Shown: piece by piece, positions 25,323-38,242 of the stretch
Numbering within the stretch: position 1 is the stretch's first letter
Layout: every line of letters begins with the position of its first letter
Made by a program: the position numbers and the translations under genes
The notes under the pieces: model-generated
Told to the model about the DNA's origin: nothing
Databases searched by the model: none
The model's input: the letters and a program-made list of their open reading frames with translations, nothing else
NCBI GenBank assembly: GCA_965153455.1
Contig: OZ234500.1
Location: forward strand, 1,922,001 to 1,986,000
Source: Sphagnum compactum
Taxonomy: Eukaryota > Bryophyta > Sphagnopsida > Sphagnales
Reading direction: 5' to 3'
DNA: 64,000 nt

Positions 25323-28237
25323 TTTATTAGTATTTTTGATCAAAAACATAAAAAATAATTATAAAAAACCTGAATCCTGCTTCCTTCAGCAGCAGCTTGA
25401 CTGGAGATTGTCAGAGTAATTTGTACTGTCCAGAAAACAAACAAGGTTTCTGCACTGCAAATGGTGGCTGCAGCAAACTTGTGTGCAGGAGTTTTCTCAG
25501 GTGATCAATGTCTAAATATTAATGGAATGACAAGAAGAAGAACTTCAAGGAGAAGAAGAAGAAGAAGAAGATCATGCATGGTGTGTTTCCAAGCAAAACA
25601 CAGGCTGAAAGAGGAAACAACCAAAAAAAAAATAGGAAAAAAAAATGAAAAGCTCAAGATTTTTCAAATTTAAAGGTCCTCCTTTCAAACAAACTTCACT
25701 GACTACAACTCAAGTCAACCCCAAAATTGCAGTGAGTTATACACTAAACTTTTTTCAGACCTACAATTTTATGGCCGTTGTAAGAAATATTCTGCAAAGT
25801 TCTTATTTCACTCGAGTCAGACTGATCAAATTTGTCATCTGATCATTAAATTTTATATTGTTACAAAGTTGTAGTTCTAAAGAAAACTTGCAAACTTCTC
25901 TCTCTTTCTCTGTATCTGTCATTTCCCTCCCCCCTCCCCCCCCTTCTTCCTGTTGCAGAAGTTGGAGATTAAATTCATATTTAACAATGTAAGAAGTGGA
26001 AGCAACTCCAGTTGCAAAAATCTTTGCACAATTTTAACTTTTTTCCTGGTCATGGAGGCAGCAGATCCTGTACAAGAAGAAGAAGAAGAAGAAGAAGAGC
26101 AGTAGAGATCACCTCGACTATCTAGATAGTGTCTGGACACGTGAAACTGTGCTGCTGCAGCACGTGAAATCCTTTAAAAAATACTGCAGCTGAAATTTGT
26201 CCAACGCCCAATTTAACTAAAATAGTTGCAATTTACACTAGAGAACTGATCTTGAAAGAGCGAGCGCCGTGGACCGTGATCTCTCCATGGTGCCTAGTCA
26301 TGATCTGCTGCAACTATCATGGCAGCTTCCACCTGCAGCTCTTATAATATGCATGCATGCATGCACTCACTTTGGTAACTTGCATGAAATTCTATTTAGG
26401 AATAAACTTTACATTCCGAATTTTGCATAAACTATTAGAGGCTAAAAAAAATGCAGGAATCTTGAGCCTCGAATTTAATGTTCCTAATTACCGAATACTG
26501 TTTTAAAAAACAGACTTTCCAAATTTGGAAGTTTTGTACAAATGTGGAAGGTTTTTTCCTAGGTGTACACTCAAGTTAGGATTGAAATCCGTGAATGAAA
26601 GGAGATTCACTTCTAAATTTGAAAGGGATACATGTCCATTCTGTGGCCAAGGGACCTGGTGACTGAAAATGCAATGTCCACAAAATTTGAAGAGTTGTGA
26701 ATTACGGATTCAGATCATTGAAACAAGCTCATGTATATACTGGAAAAAAATGCCTAGGGGGTCAAATCATGCAGAACGTTATAAGCTGCTGCTGCTGCTG
26801 CTGCACATGAAGGCCCTGCTCCTGCTGCTAGCTGCAGACATCATGAAGGCTCCTCCTGCTGAGCCTGCATTCATCATTCATGAAGCATACTAATATGATG
26901 ATTGGCCTGAAGCAATCTGTAGCATGCTAAACACTCAGATTATATTGCAAATCTACATATTTCGGCAGCAGACCATCTGCAGCTGGGGTCCCTTGAGAGA
27001 TTTGTGAATTAATTCACATGAGAAGAAAATGATGAACATGTATGATGATCTGTCCAAGCTTTATAAATTGATCACAGATGAGTTGCAAAATTTGGTTCAG
27101 TGGAGCCCTTAGTAAGTAACATTCCATTGTCTTTTGTTTATTGTGACGCATGAATATTGATCATCACAGAAATTTCAGCTGCAACTCATAGATCTGCATC
27201 GAGCTCCACTCCTGAGATGCATATCAATTCGAGCGAGCCAGAAGTTGTCTAGAACATCCCCATCCGTAGCTGATCATATCACACTATCTATCACCAAGCT
27301 CATCATGAGGGAAGCTGCAGGATGATGGATATGCACAGGGCGCTGCCGCAGCTGGTCCCATGCGATTGTGATTCGAGTCTTGAAATGATCTAACTAGCTG
27401 TGCAGCTCGCTCGCAGTGTTGATCAAATCCTTTGTTGTACACTGAAGTCGCGGTTTCTTGCAGCATCCAGAAATATGCTGCAACCACAGGAGCGCCGTAC
27501 TCTTGTCGAAACTCGATCCCCTGTAGTCGGCGTGAGTGAGCTCATCACAGCTTCCCCCGTGTCTGTCTGCTCCGGCTTGCAATGCTCGTAGATGGTTTCG
27601 CTCAATTCGGAAAACAGTCTTCCTTGACAGTTTACTTATCATGAGTTTGATCAATGCAGCAGCTATCTATCTATGAGCGTTGCAAGGTTCATTTAATCTT
27701 CCTTGTCTTGCAGGCAAGAACTCTAAGCCAGCTTCAAACGATGATCATATATATCCAGACTCGCCAGCTTGAGCACCAGAAGGGCGGCGTTTCTTTCTTT
27801 CTTTCTTTCTACCGACTGCATTAGCATGACCTGCTGGGAGGAAGAATTGCTAGCAGCAGCTAGTCCCCAGAAACCCAAAAAAATTAGCAGGAAAAATGCA
27901 ACATGTGTGTCACGATCATCTGTCCTGGACCATTGTTATGTGCAGCTCTAGAGATCATCTCATGATGTCAAGCCTGTCTGTCATAGGTGCATGCCCTTCC
28001 TGCATTCATTCATGACAGGCTGATCATCTATGAGTTCGTGAAGATCTTTAGAAGACATTGAAATCTTTGATCAGATCCATTAGACTACTTGAGCTACTAG
28101 TTTCAGAATCCTATGTTCTTGAGATTTCCGCTTCTTCATGAGTCATGAGTCAGATCTTTCTGTTGGTGCAGATTGATGCTCCACTTTGTTGTCGACTGCA
28201 ATGATCATCTATACTTAGTTTCTGACGATTTGCAGCA
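25321..28237. other. 3' flank and probable 3' UTR of the GARP gene
   Basis: Composition shifts from AT-rich to near-balanced at about 26 kb on the way into the GARP gene. The stretch includes GAA runs (25551-25570, 26074-26098), a GCATGC run (26351-26364), a CTG run (about 26787-26803) and a TTTC run (27791-27810). A - strand AATAAA at 27137-27142 (TTTATT on +) would give a 3' UTR of about 1.1 kb, but it is one of several AT-rich candidates. No further coding exon is supported. Confidence 0.4.
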
Positions 28238-31200
28238 TCACGGTCTACCGATGGACATGGTGAGGTCTAGCGTAATCCCCTTGGGAGGGACCGGTAAGTC
28301 TACTACTGCGTCACTCATCTCGCTTTGCTGCTGCTGCAACGACAGATCACAATCTGCAGAAGCGGATTCCACAGTCTCGTTGGTTAATCCCGGCGGCACT
28401 AAGCTGAGAGTTGTAACTTTCGTCATCCTGCAAGATGCAGCTGCTGCTGCAGGCAGTGAGCAGCTCTTTGTACCACGGGAGCTGAATGGAGAAAGAGAGA
28501 GCTCAGTGGTGGTAGTAGTGTCCAATTGCTGATCCTGCTGCTGCTGCTGCATGAGGTTTTGATCTCCCCAGGAGTCATGATCTGTTGTAGATTGTGCTCC
28601 AGCAGCTTCCTCAGCTTTCCAAAATCTTCCAGTCTCTAATGGAGTTTCCATCTTGGTCGCTGCCCAGGGTCGTCGTATTGCAGCAGCCGGATGTGGATCG
28701 TATTCTGGGGGTACGCCAGCTGAGAAGCGTGACTTGTTCGACTGTACGCCATGATCTCCTTCTTCCTTTTCCAAGCCGCCAACTCTGATCTGCAAGCAAT
28801 GGCAGGCAGCGCCAATAAACTCTCGGGATCACTAGTGCTCAAGTGAACGATCTACCTGAATCTAGAATAACATGAATTCAACAGAGGAATATTTCTAACT
28901 TGATGCAGCTCTAGTACAACTACTAGACTTGCACTCAGAGTCTTAGATTCGCTCCAAGATGATCTGTCAGAGATCTGTTGATCTTTTGGTTTTCTATCTG
29001 CGAGCGAGTTCATTAGGATTGTTTCAAGTTCCAACCTACCTGCAGAGGGTTCGCCGATAGAGCCATCTTTCGTTGGACCTCTGACATGTTCCAGCCACTA
29101 ATGATTTGACCAGCTCCGCCTCCTGCTACAAGAAGCTGACCATGCTGGGACTCGGACCACGCAGCTAGCTGCTCTACTTCTCCAGTGGCCTGCAAGTTGG
29201 AAGATCCACAGCTGCTATCTAGCAACTGCCTGAAGTGAAAAGGCGAAACTATTGACGACGCTGCTGTACTCGTCGATGCGTAACCATCACCACCACGGTG
29301 ACCTTGATCAAGTGTAATTTTGGACCCCCATTCCATTCGTGGGCGCACAGCAGCGCCTTCATGCTCTGAAGATCCCCTGCATAATCTCTCCCACTCGCGG
29401 CTATGATCCGTGATCCGCTGCTGCTTCTTCAAAGGATCTCCAGCTCCCTGTGCAGGTGTTGCGGGCTGACTCATTGCCGGATGCAGCAGCTGGTGCTGCA
29501 TGCTCTCGTGATGTGCAGCTACGGCCCGTCCTCCACCTGCCCAGATGAACTCGTCGGTAAGGAGCAATCCTAGCAGCTCTAATCCAGCTCTCTAGTGCAT
29601 GAAGAAATTATCCCACAGATCAGATCATTCAATTGACAGTAAAGCTGCTGCGGAGCAAGCTCTGAGGACTAGTCCTGCAAGAGTCTTTCCCCAATGAGAA
29701 GCACTTATCACGCGCAGGAGGGTCATCTTGAATGAGCAAGCGGTTCTTGTCTACACATGCAGCAGCAAGGTTCGAACTTCCAAGTGCAGGAGTATAGCTA
29801 GGTTGCATGATGCATTTGCCTACCTGCTCCATGATTCACCTGTTGGTGGTGCAGCTGTTGTCTCTGATCCCAGTCGGCCTGCAACAGCACTGCCGCCGGC
29901 GATGGTCTTCGAGACCACTCATCGACTAGCTGCTTCGTTCGGAGGTGCTGCATTGAATGAGCACCACCTGGCTGCAACGACGTCGTGATTCCATTCACTG
30001 CGGCTTTGAGAGCTGCAGCTTGCTGACATCCAGCTCTCGCGGCCCAATTCACTACTATTTCGTTCTTCTCTTGATCGCCATGATGAGGCCATGAGTCACG
30101 GATCAGTCCAGCTGCTGTTGCTGCGGTACTCCTGATCTCGATTCCCGTCGCCACTCCTGCTGCTGGCCGCTGCAGCCATTCTCCTCCATGCCCATCGTCA
30201 TGCCTGCACAAGGTACAGCAGTCCTAAACGCTGCTCAAGACGACGGTCATCACTAAACACTAGTGTAGACCCATCCTCCCATGGATTGTTGCGCCTGAAC
30301 TCCGAATTTCCGGGAGCTTGTGCGCAATTCATACACGCGATCGCTCTATTTTGTTTATTATCGTGCAGCAAGCTCATGACTTGGAACTGATCAAGAGCTT
30401 CGAGCAAGATTGTATGATTCATCCTGCTACATCTTGCAATAGCTAGTCTGTGGTGTAATTTCATGCAATGACAAATGAGTTTGAACATGTTTCTGCATTC
30501 ATCATCAACCAATTTTGTTAATTACCTCTGCAAGGACATTGTCAAGTGGCGTCGATCGAGCTCCTGACGGTCGGATTGGTGCTGCACATGAACTCCAGGG
30601 GCTGGAGGATGACACTGCAGAAAGTTGCTGATCATAACATTCCGCTGCGGACTAAAATCTGTAACTTCTGATTGTAGAAAGGCTCCTGCAGCTGCACGGC
30701 TCTTATTGCCAGAAGCCCCGAGATGCAGATCGACAGTTTGTCCAGCTGCAGGGAACCGTGATCTCGAAGCTGCTGGGTTCATCAGTTGGAAGCTGCAGGA
30801 GCCGACGTCAAAAGCATGATCTTGAAATTCCAATCCTTGATGAGGATCATCATGAGCGCCAGGCAAGCCACCTGCTTGTAGGTAGGTACCACAGGTAATT
30901 TGTCAAGCAAAATTTACATCTATCTAGATCATCACCTCCCTTCAGGAACCACATCATCATGCAACAATTGAGCAGCTGAACATGGTACTCAGGAGAAGGA
31001 TCATGACGATCACCCCAAGACGAGTGTACAGATCTCTGCTTCTCGAGAACCCCAAGACGAGACATACACATACATGTCTGTTTGGCGACTACCCCAAGAC
31101 GAGTTTACACGTCTGTTCGGCGAGAACCCCGAGACGAGTACATGTCTGCTTGGGTGCACATGTATGAATTTCATATATAAATTACGCAGCAAGCTCAGAC

Positions 31201-32671
31201 TTGGTTCCAACAACGAGTCGTCATTCTCATGAATGGCATACATACCACTATGTCCGTTTTCGTCGATCTTCATACTCCTGTACATCTGTAGAGACATCAC
31301 AACAAGGCAAGGCAACTCAAGAATCAGCACCCGATCATTCGTACGTCATAACGAGTTCATATTGATGGTGCAACGAGTGAGTTCACTAAGTACAGCAGCA
31401 GACATGAGATCGGCCTGCACCTGGAGGTGACTCTTGACATGCGCGATGGTGAGGCCCTTGACTTCCATGAGCTGTAGCACCAACTTTGGCGTTGCTCCTG
31501 CACGTTGCGCAACACTGTGATCGGTTAGTCCTGCAGCCATGATCGGAAAAAGTTCTAGAAATACTTCTTCGACATCACATGAATAATACAGAAGTTCTTA
31601 TAATAGGTCCGTAAACATGTATGCGTCCTTCAAGATTCTGGATCGAGGCAAACTGATCGTGATTCCCTCAAGGAGGTTATATGATCTCTCCACGAGAGCT
31701 CTTCGCTTCTCTAGACGCAGCTCGAATGTTCATTACAGAACTTAGAAAGTTCGAATAAAGAACCGATAAACCACACATGAGCTTCACTCAGTCTGCATGG
31801 ACAATAATATCTTGAGCTGCAGCTCATGATACTTGCTACACATCCACCTCCCGGGGAGTCACATGAGCTTTTGTTTCGCGATTCTTCTTAGTGTCCATGC
31901 ACCAGTGCCCAGAAACCTCTACTGGAAGAAGTCGTGGAACTGTTGTAACCTCAATGCAACAACTCTCGACTTCGCCGGGGTTGGGGGGTTTTGTTAGAAC
32001 GATTCAAGACTTTACAGAGCTAGTTCCATGATGCCCACTCAGACGGAAGGGAAGAGATCATCCCCGGCCTGTGCCTCTCCGGGGAGCTAGGCTTCCAAGG
32101 CAAACACATGATGCAGAGTCGGCATAGTTGAACAAAGCTCTGACAGTACTTCCGAGCTTCTTCAACAAGAACACACTCGAGATCTACATGACGACGCGTA
32201 CAGATACGAGAATATTCATTCATGAGATAGTAACTAGTAGTCTAAGTGCTCACTGTCTTGACCACCAAGGCGCTCGATTGCATGAACAAAGCAATGGTGA
32301 AGGTCGGCGGTCCAGCGCAAGCGAGGCATTTTGGAGCGCACATACTGCCGCACTGTTCCCCCAGGCCTGCAACTACCAGCAGCTCCACCTCCTCCTCCTC
32401 CTGCAGCACTACTGTAAGAACCGCCTTCTTCATGACTGCAGCTGTGATTCCTTCCTGCTGCTGCACTGGCCGGGGAGCTCCCATGCCCGTGGCCTGTAGC
32501 AGCCGTGTTGTAGCTCTCTGACGACTGCTCAACTACATGATGATACTCCTCCTCCTCATCCCCACCATTCGAGGACGACGACGCATGATGCGACCGCTTC
32601 CGGGAGTTTGCGTTACCCCCCGCCACCTTCTCCTCGTTGCTGCCGTTACTACGCTCTTCTTTCGGCTGCAT
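28238..32671 (-). CDS. GARP-type MYB-like transcription factor (SHLQMYR class), seven coding exons, 769 residues
   Basis: Predicted nuclear DNA-binding protein. Exons in transcript order: 32671-32254, 31497-31421, 31285-31246, 30871-30526, 30203-29824, 29536-29040 and 28789-28238. All introns are GT-AG, the phases agree and the frame closes on TGA. Seen: an N-terminus rich in Ser, Gly, His and Glu; the VRSKMPRLRWTADLHHCF helix; ERLGGQD-RATPKLVLQLM; and VKGLTIAHVKSHLQ-MYRSMK (domain about 112-171), split by introns after GGQD and after SHLQ. This matches the Arabidopsis At2g38300/At1g14600-type GARP group better than PHR or NIGT1. KANADI is a close relative with the same SHLQMYR. The long C-terminal part is Gln/Ala/His-rich, with two short polyQ runs. 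LSLS (683-686), DLSL (734-737) and the terminal LDLTM (760-764) look like EAR/DLN repression motifs, so repression is inferred. The start is the first ATG in the open frame. Exons 5 and 6 rest on splice signals and phase only, because this part is poorly conserved. Confidence 0.85.
31013..31158. repeat. Short minisatellite in intron 3 of the GARP gene
   Basis: Four units start at 31013, 31050, 31092 and 31127 with CCCC[A/G]AGACGAG, then a variable middle, then TCTG(C/T)T and GGCGA or similar. Spacing is 35-42 bases. The array lies wholly inside intron 30872-31245. Confidence 0.85.
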
Positions 32672-35290
32672 TCTCACAGCAGGCAGAGCACAGTACACTC
32701 AGCAGATCATGTAAACACCGCGCTCATATCAGCTTCCACGAGAAGCTGTGCCTGGCAGTGGTGATCGTCCAACACTGATAGTATCACGGTCTACCCAGAT
32801 ACTGAAGCCAGACATTGAACCTCCAGCTATTTCGCACACTAATTACAACAGCCTCTTACAGCTTGTCTCTCAGGTTTGGCAGCTGAAGATGCTGCTGCAG
32901 GAGTTTCGGCTGCAACTAGCAAAAGAATAGTACATCAGTAGCACATAGTCCTCGATCGATCGAAAGAAAAACGTACGGAGAAAGTTTCTTGTTGTCATCA
33001 GCTATCTAGACACAGGAGCGCCAAAGCAGCTCTCTACAAGTTCCGCCGGCCAGCTGCTGCTGATAACGGAACCTCTCTCTCTCTATTAGAGAACAAGGCC
33101 AGCACAGAACAGGGAGTTCTAAAAAAGATGCAAAAATGCACACCCCAAATCTCGCACGTGTATGGTCGCTGCACTAGTGCGGCAAGTAGCTGGCGGAGCT
33201 GTATCGGAACTTGCAGCAGGCGTATACAAGGCTGCTACTGACGGCTGTGCGCGAACGTCTTTCGCAGCTTCCACAACTCATTCTGGCGCCGACTTTTATT
33301 CATCTGAAATTTCTCCACAGGAACAAGTCTCTCTTCCTTGTTCTAAATTTAGATCCACGACTCCACCGTGTGCAGTGCACGCCTGCCCCAGGGAAGAAAA
33401 GAAGGCGCCCGCGAGTTACTATCTCTGCAACCCGGAAGGAAGGACCTCTGCAGCACGGATTAGAACTAGTACGGATGCTGGTTGTCTGTCTGTGCAAAAC
33501 TTGCAACTGATGATCTAGAACTCCTCGTCGACAGCAGCTTTTCTTCAGCAGCATTCCTGATGTTCATCTCGTACTCGAGATCATGATCAACCCATGAATC
33601 TCTAGCAAGTACTCTAATAGCATCTGCAATATCCTTGGCCGGAAGTCTCTGGAAAGCTGCAAGCTTGGACTCCGGATCAATTCGTAATCTTCAGGAGATC
33701 ATCATATTCCCAGCAGCTGTGTCGGTGCCGATTACGTGTGTTCAGGAAGATCGTTGAGTTCCGAGGAGTTTCTTGTCAAAGTATCCGTCTGTTTCAACAT
33801 TGATCTCGGCTTTCAGGAACATCAAGAGCTTTGCAGTCGGAAATGCTTCTTCTGACATTCATGACTAGAGTACTTACTCAAAAGCTGTACGAATATCTAG
33901 AAAGAAAGAAAGCAAGGGACTCGCTGCAGAAGCCGGCCCTTCCTTTGCTTGATGGAGCCTGGGGAAGGAAGGTTCTTCCGGAAAGCGTAAACGGCAAAAA
34001 AGCCAGTACCAATTTCAACAGCACCTACTGGAGCGAAACTCGCCTCAACTGTGCAAGGAGAACAGTCTTTGCTCCGCACAGCTTCCCGCGAGCTGGTCGG
34101 CGGCAAGCGAGAATAGAACGACCATGATATAATTGCTTGAATGCGTGAAGAAGAGAACTCAGAGCACTAAGTCTGCATGACGTTCTGGTTCGAGCCGACA
34201 GGCAAGAACTTCAGCCAGACTTCAGACCCTGGAAAGAATTGCATGCAGCGCATAGCATAATAGAGGTATGTCGATCCTCGCAAACTATGATCTGCAGTCT
34301 AGAGGTCATGTGGACCTCTGCTCCATCTCACAGGTCTACACTTATAAGCTCTTTGCAGCAACATACCTGTAGGCAAACCGACAAAACAAAATTCCTCTGG
34401 ACAGGCCCGCGGAAAGCTCAAGTCTAGGCTATCAACATAGTGAGAGAGACAGAGACAGAGACAATCAGACGCTCATAATGTCACTGCTGCAAACTTACGC
34501 CGCACTCCACCTAACCCTTGTAAAAGCTCCAAGCTTCGGTAGCTATGGCAATGCAACAACGTCCGCGCACGCTTCTCGATGCAGGTAGTAGCACCTAGGC
34601 TCTGATATCGAGGCAAAATATTCATTCCGCGGGCGACTAGTGTCTGAAGCAAAACCAAAGTCCGAAAAACCAAAAGAAAACAAACAGCCAAAAAAAGAAC
34701 GGTTATCAATCCCGCAGCTCACTCGCTCGCTCGCACTCACTGTCGTTACGATCCTGCAAGAGCATCCTGCAGAGTGGAAGAAGCTCATGAGCAAGCAAGC
34801 AAGCCAGGCAGCGTAGTTATACCGTTGTATCATTATACGCTACCAGCTTTCATCTCACAAGAAAAAGCTCAATGTAACTCGAGACTCTTTCTATCATTCT
34901 CCCACAGTTCTGATCACAACACTCGAATCAGATCCAAAAACCCCCGAGCACGAAACTCATAATACTACACTAAAACAAACAGCCACGCCGACCGGGGTTT
35001 ACTCGAGAGCTCTTTACGATGAAACTTGGCCCCGGGAGCTACGGCGAAGACAAATCATGATTTCTTAACAGCCTGGGATCTGAAGCGTGTAAGCGAAAGA
35101 AAGCAAAGAAAAAGCTGGAAAGCCAAGCCAAGCTAGCAAGCACGCACGCACAGAATCGACTCAATAAGGATCCCAGAGAAGCAGCGACACCGAGAGGCGA
35201 CGGCGAAGAAGCGCAAGAAAGAAGGAAACGAAGAAGACGAGGACGACGGCGACGGTGAGAACGACGACGACGAGAAGGGGAGCCTGAACG
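32672..35290 (-). promoter_or_regulatory. Long non-coding leader and promoter-proximal region of the GARP gene
   Basis: Near-balanced GC content continues upstream of the start codon and stops abruptly at about 35.29 kb. Read on the - strand, the far end is strongly pyrimidine-rich (CTCCCCTTCTCGTCGTCGTC at about 35280), typical of a plant transcript leader. I infer a leader of up to 2.6 kb that probably contains introns, for example with a GTATGT donor near 34.37 kb. No single splice pair can be fixed, and no protein with family similarity is encoded. Confidence 0.45.
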
Positions 35291-35350
35291 TTCATCAGGT
35301 TTTACTATTCTCACTTTTCACTTTCACTAAATTTTTTTCCTATTCTTTAC

Positions 35351-35357
35351 TATATTT
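35351..35357 (-). promoter_or_regulatory. Candidate TATA-like element upstream of the GARP gene
   Basis: AAATATA on the - strand lies about 60 bases upstream of the pyrimidine-rich start of the GC-balanced island. In AT-rich DNA such a match is weak evidence. Confidence 0.2.
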
Positions 35358-38146
35358 CTTTTAATGGCACTGCAAATTTTCAACGTTTCAAAAAAAATTG
35401 AATGGAGATAATAATAATAATACTTGTATATTAATCTATTGTAATGAGAGAAAAGCACATGAAGATTTGTGATTTTGGTTTCACAATAGTGTATTAATAA
35501 TTATATATATTAAAACCAAATAAGATTCTAGAACAATCACAAATTTGTTGATTGATTGAAAGTAGAAGACTAGTAGTGGCAACCCTTATACATTGACATT
35601 CTAATATTTATTTTGAATAGAATTAACATTGCAAATTTGTCTTGATTAAAATCAATGAACTTTGAAGTCTTGATATTTGTTGTCCTTTAGTTGCACTTTT
35701 GATGAAAATATACTAAGATAATTTCATCCTTTTTTCTGAATAAGTAAATCAATGTGCATAAAAAACACAAATTTCTTTTTGTTGTTGTTGTTAGACATTG
35801 CTCTTTTTTTAATATAAAAAGTCTTAAATTTTCCAAGTTCTTTTGTTGTGTCATGCAATCAAATTTTGGAGCGCTATCAATTTTGCTACCATCATTTAGT
35901 GACCAAATAGATCAGTTGGTTTCATATTCCATGATTTGGAGAAAATGATAATTTAGGTCTTGGGTTCATTTTCTCATGGAGCATTGAATAGCTAAACTTG
36001 GAGCGAAACACGGCCACAATATCCTTATGTTTAGCAAGTTACTCTCCATGTCAAGTACTCAGATTGTTCCCGAGGTCCTTTTTTTGTGCACCAAACAAAA
36101 AAAGGACCTTGGGGTCAATATTCACCACTTCCTCTTTAGTTTGGTGCATATTTTCCCTTTATTAATTGAAGGTTGGAAATATTTTAATAGGGTTTAACTT
36201 GTTTAAATGACCAATTTACTCCACCAAACTTCAAACAAAGGAATGACTTAATATTTCCATTTTTGGTTATCATCAAACTTTTAGTGTGACATAATTTGAA
36301 ATTTGAGTACAACATGGGTGTTTCACCTTCCAACTTTTTTGACCCGAAGTACCCAAATAGTTTTTAGCTGGTTGTCCATGTAACATGACCTAATGGTGAA
36401 GTGAAGCCACAACCACTTGATTGGTGGCCTAGAGTCCAACAACTTGGTCAATTAGCTTATTCTTTAAGCTATCAATAACTAATACTCATATTACCATGAA
36501 GTGGCCAATTAAGAAAGGGATTCACATCTAGCATATCAACTTAAACCATATGGTAAAAGTGGCTATTGGTTTTACATTCATTTCACAATGCAATATTAGT
36601 CAAACTAATGATCGGATTTATTGATTTAGCACTAAATATAATATCAAATCAAAAAGCCTTCGCCCCAAGGCAAGAACCACAAACAATGAAATCATGACAA
36701 GAAAATACCAAATATATATACCAGACCAAATTTCAAAGCAAGAAAACCAACAAAGTCCTTCTTGACATTGTAGGTGAATCTTCCATGTTCTAGACGTTCA
36801 AAGTCTAGTGTCCCAAAATTCAATTTGTACAAAGCTGTTGCATCCATGACCAGGACTTTGAGAACAACTCAAGAAGCTTGTGAAAATATTATTTTAACAA
36901 AACCAAAGAGGAGTCAAAACATAATTGAGGACATCTGACATGTTCAAGCCCATAAAGATTGACATCGGGCTTCAATAAGGTCCCAATTTTTTTTGTTTCA
37001 AAACACCGATTTCCAAAAGAGGCAAAGGAATTAATAATACCTTTGAATGCCACAGAGAAATCCACAGTTGAGTTGAATCCGTATATGAAAATCCGGCTTT
37101 GTAGAGGAGAAAATAAGAGATTAAATCCCCTTTTCCGTGGACAAAGTGTGTGAAAAAGGAATGCTACGGGAGCAAGGTTTAGATTTTTTCCGCTCCAAAA
37201 AAAATTTAGACCTGTATTTTGGAGAAAAGGGTGTGCTTGGGTAGTTATTAGTAATGCCCTCCAAAAATCTTAAGACCACATTTCCAGAGACAAGAGCCTT
37301 GAGATAATATTGCCCACCTATGAAAAAGAAAGGAAAATAACATTTTGGAAATATTAGTGTTATTAATCATGCCCACCCAATGTATTATTTCCATTTATTT
37401 TGCAATTTATTTCCGAGACAACACACTGTACAAGTTTTTTAAAACATATTTTTCCATGTTTTTCTCACAAAATAGTGAAAATTTGGCACAAACCAAATCA
37501 TTTGTTTAGATGTACTTTCTACAAGATTAGTTTAGTAATGTTTTAACAATGGACTCTAGACTTCACATGTGTATTACCGCAACAAGTGCTTTGAAGTCTG
37601 GCCTGGGCTTCTGATTACAATATGGCCAAACATGTAAAACCAAAACCACGGGTCGTCTTGCACCCCACCATACCATTCATTCAAATCTGTATCTAAAACA
37701 ATTGATGATAACCAATCCGAGTCTATAATAATTGATGATAGATGGACATGTAAATGTAGTCAAAGAGATTTGATGACAATAACAATCTTTTGGCTGCAGA
37801 TTGCCCCATTGTTTTAAAACTCATTTCCAAGGATCTCCCAACCTAAATAAGTAATCTAGTATGTTTTTTTTTGAATTACAAATATTATCATTTATTTCCA
37901 TCAAATAATGACACCATTTTAGGAAATTATCTTTACCTTTGCAACACATAAATGTGGAGCTTGGGCATAATGAGTGCCATCTTCACTAATTTTTCTATGC
38001 ATAAGTTAATGGGGAAGTGACATGTCATGAGCGTCATCTCTTCACGATTATTACGTCATACTACATCACAACTTTCAATTGTGTTTCCACTTTGAATCGA
38101 GGCAAGACTTGACATTCTAGTTGCTTTGCCCAAGCAATGTTGTTGC
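35358..38146. other. AT-rich intergenic DNA upstream of the GARP gene
   Basis: A/T-rich throughout. The only clear structure is a long stem-loop at 36069-36113. No coding exon is recognised. Confidence 0.4.
36069..36113. repeat. Near-perfect 19-bp stem-loop
   Basis: 36069-36087 (CCCGAGGTCCTTTTTTTGT) pairs with 36095-36113, with one G.T-type mismatch and a 7-base loop GCACCAA. Confidence 0.85.
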
Positions 38147-38242
38147 CCAAAACCCTCTACAAACTCAAAAGACCTCGTGATAGTTACATACCGTCCAAAA
38201 CCCTACCCAAACTCAAAAAACCTCATAATAATTACATACCAT
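38147..38242 (+). repeat. Tandem duplication, 48-bp unit, two copies
   Basis: Units 38147-38194 and 38195-38242 both run CCAAAACCCT...CAAACTCAAAA...ACCTC...TTACATACC, with about seven substitutions between them. Confidence 0.9.

Noticed and set aside
33162-33518. 118-codon + strand open frame in the GARP leader region
   Set aside because: Open frames are common by chance in this GC-balanced stretch. It runs antisense to the inferred leader, has no recognised domain and no clear splice partners.
35039-35314. Arg/Ser/Leu-rich - strand frame upstream of the GARP gene
   Set aside because: It comes from a CT-rich stretch that looks like an untranslated leader; composition alone explains it.
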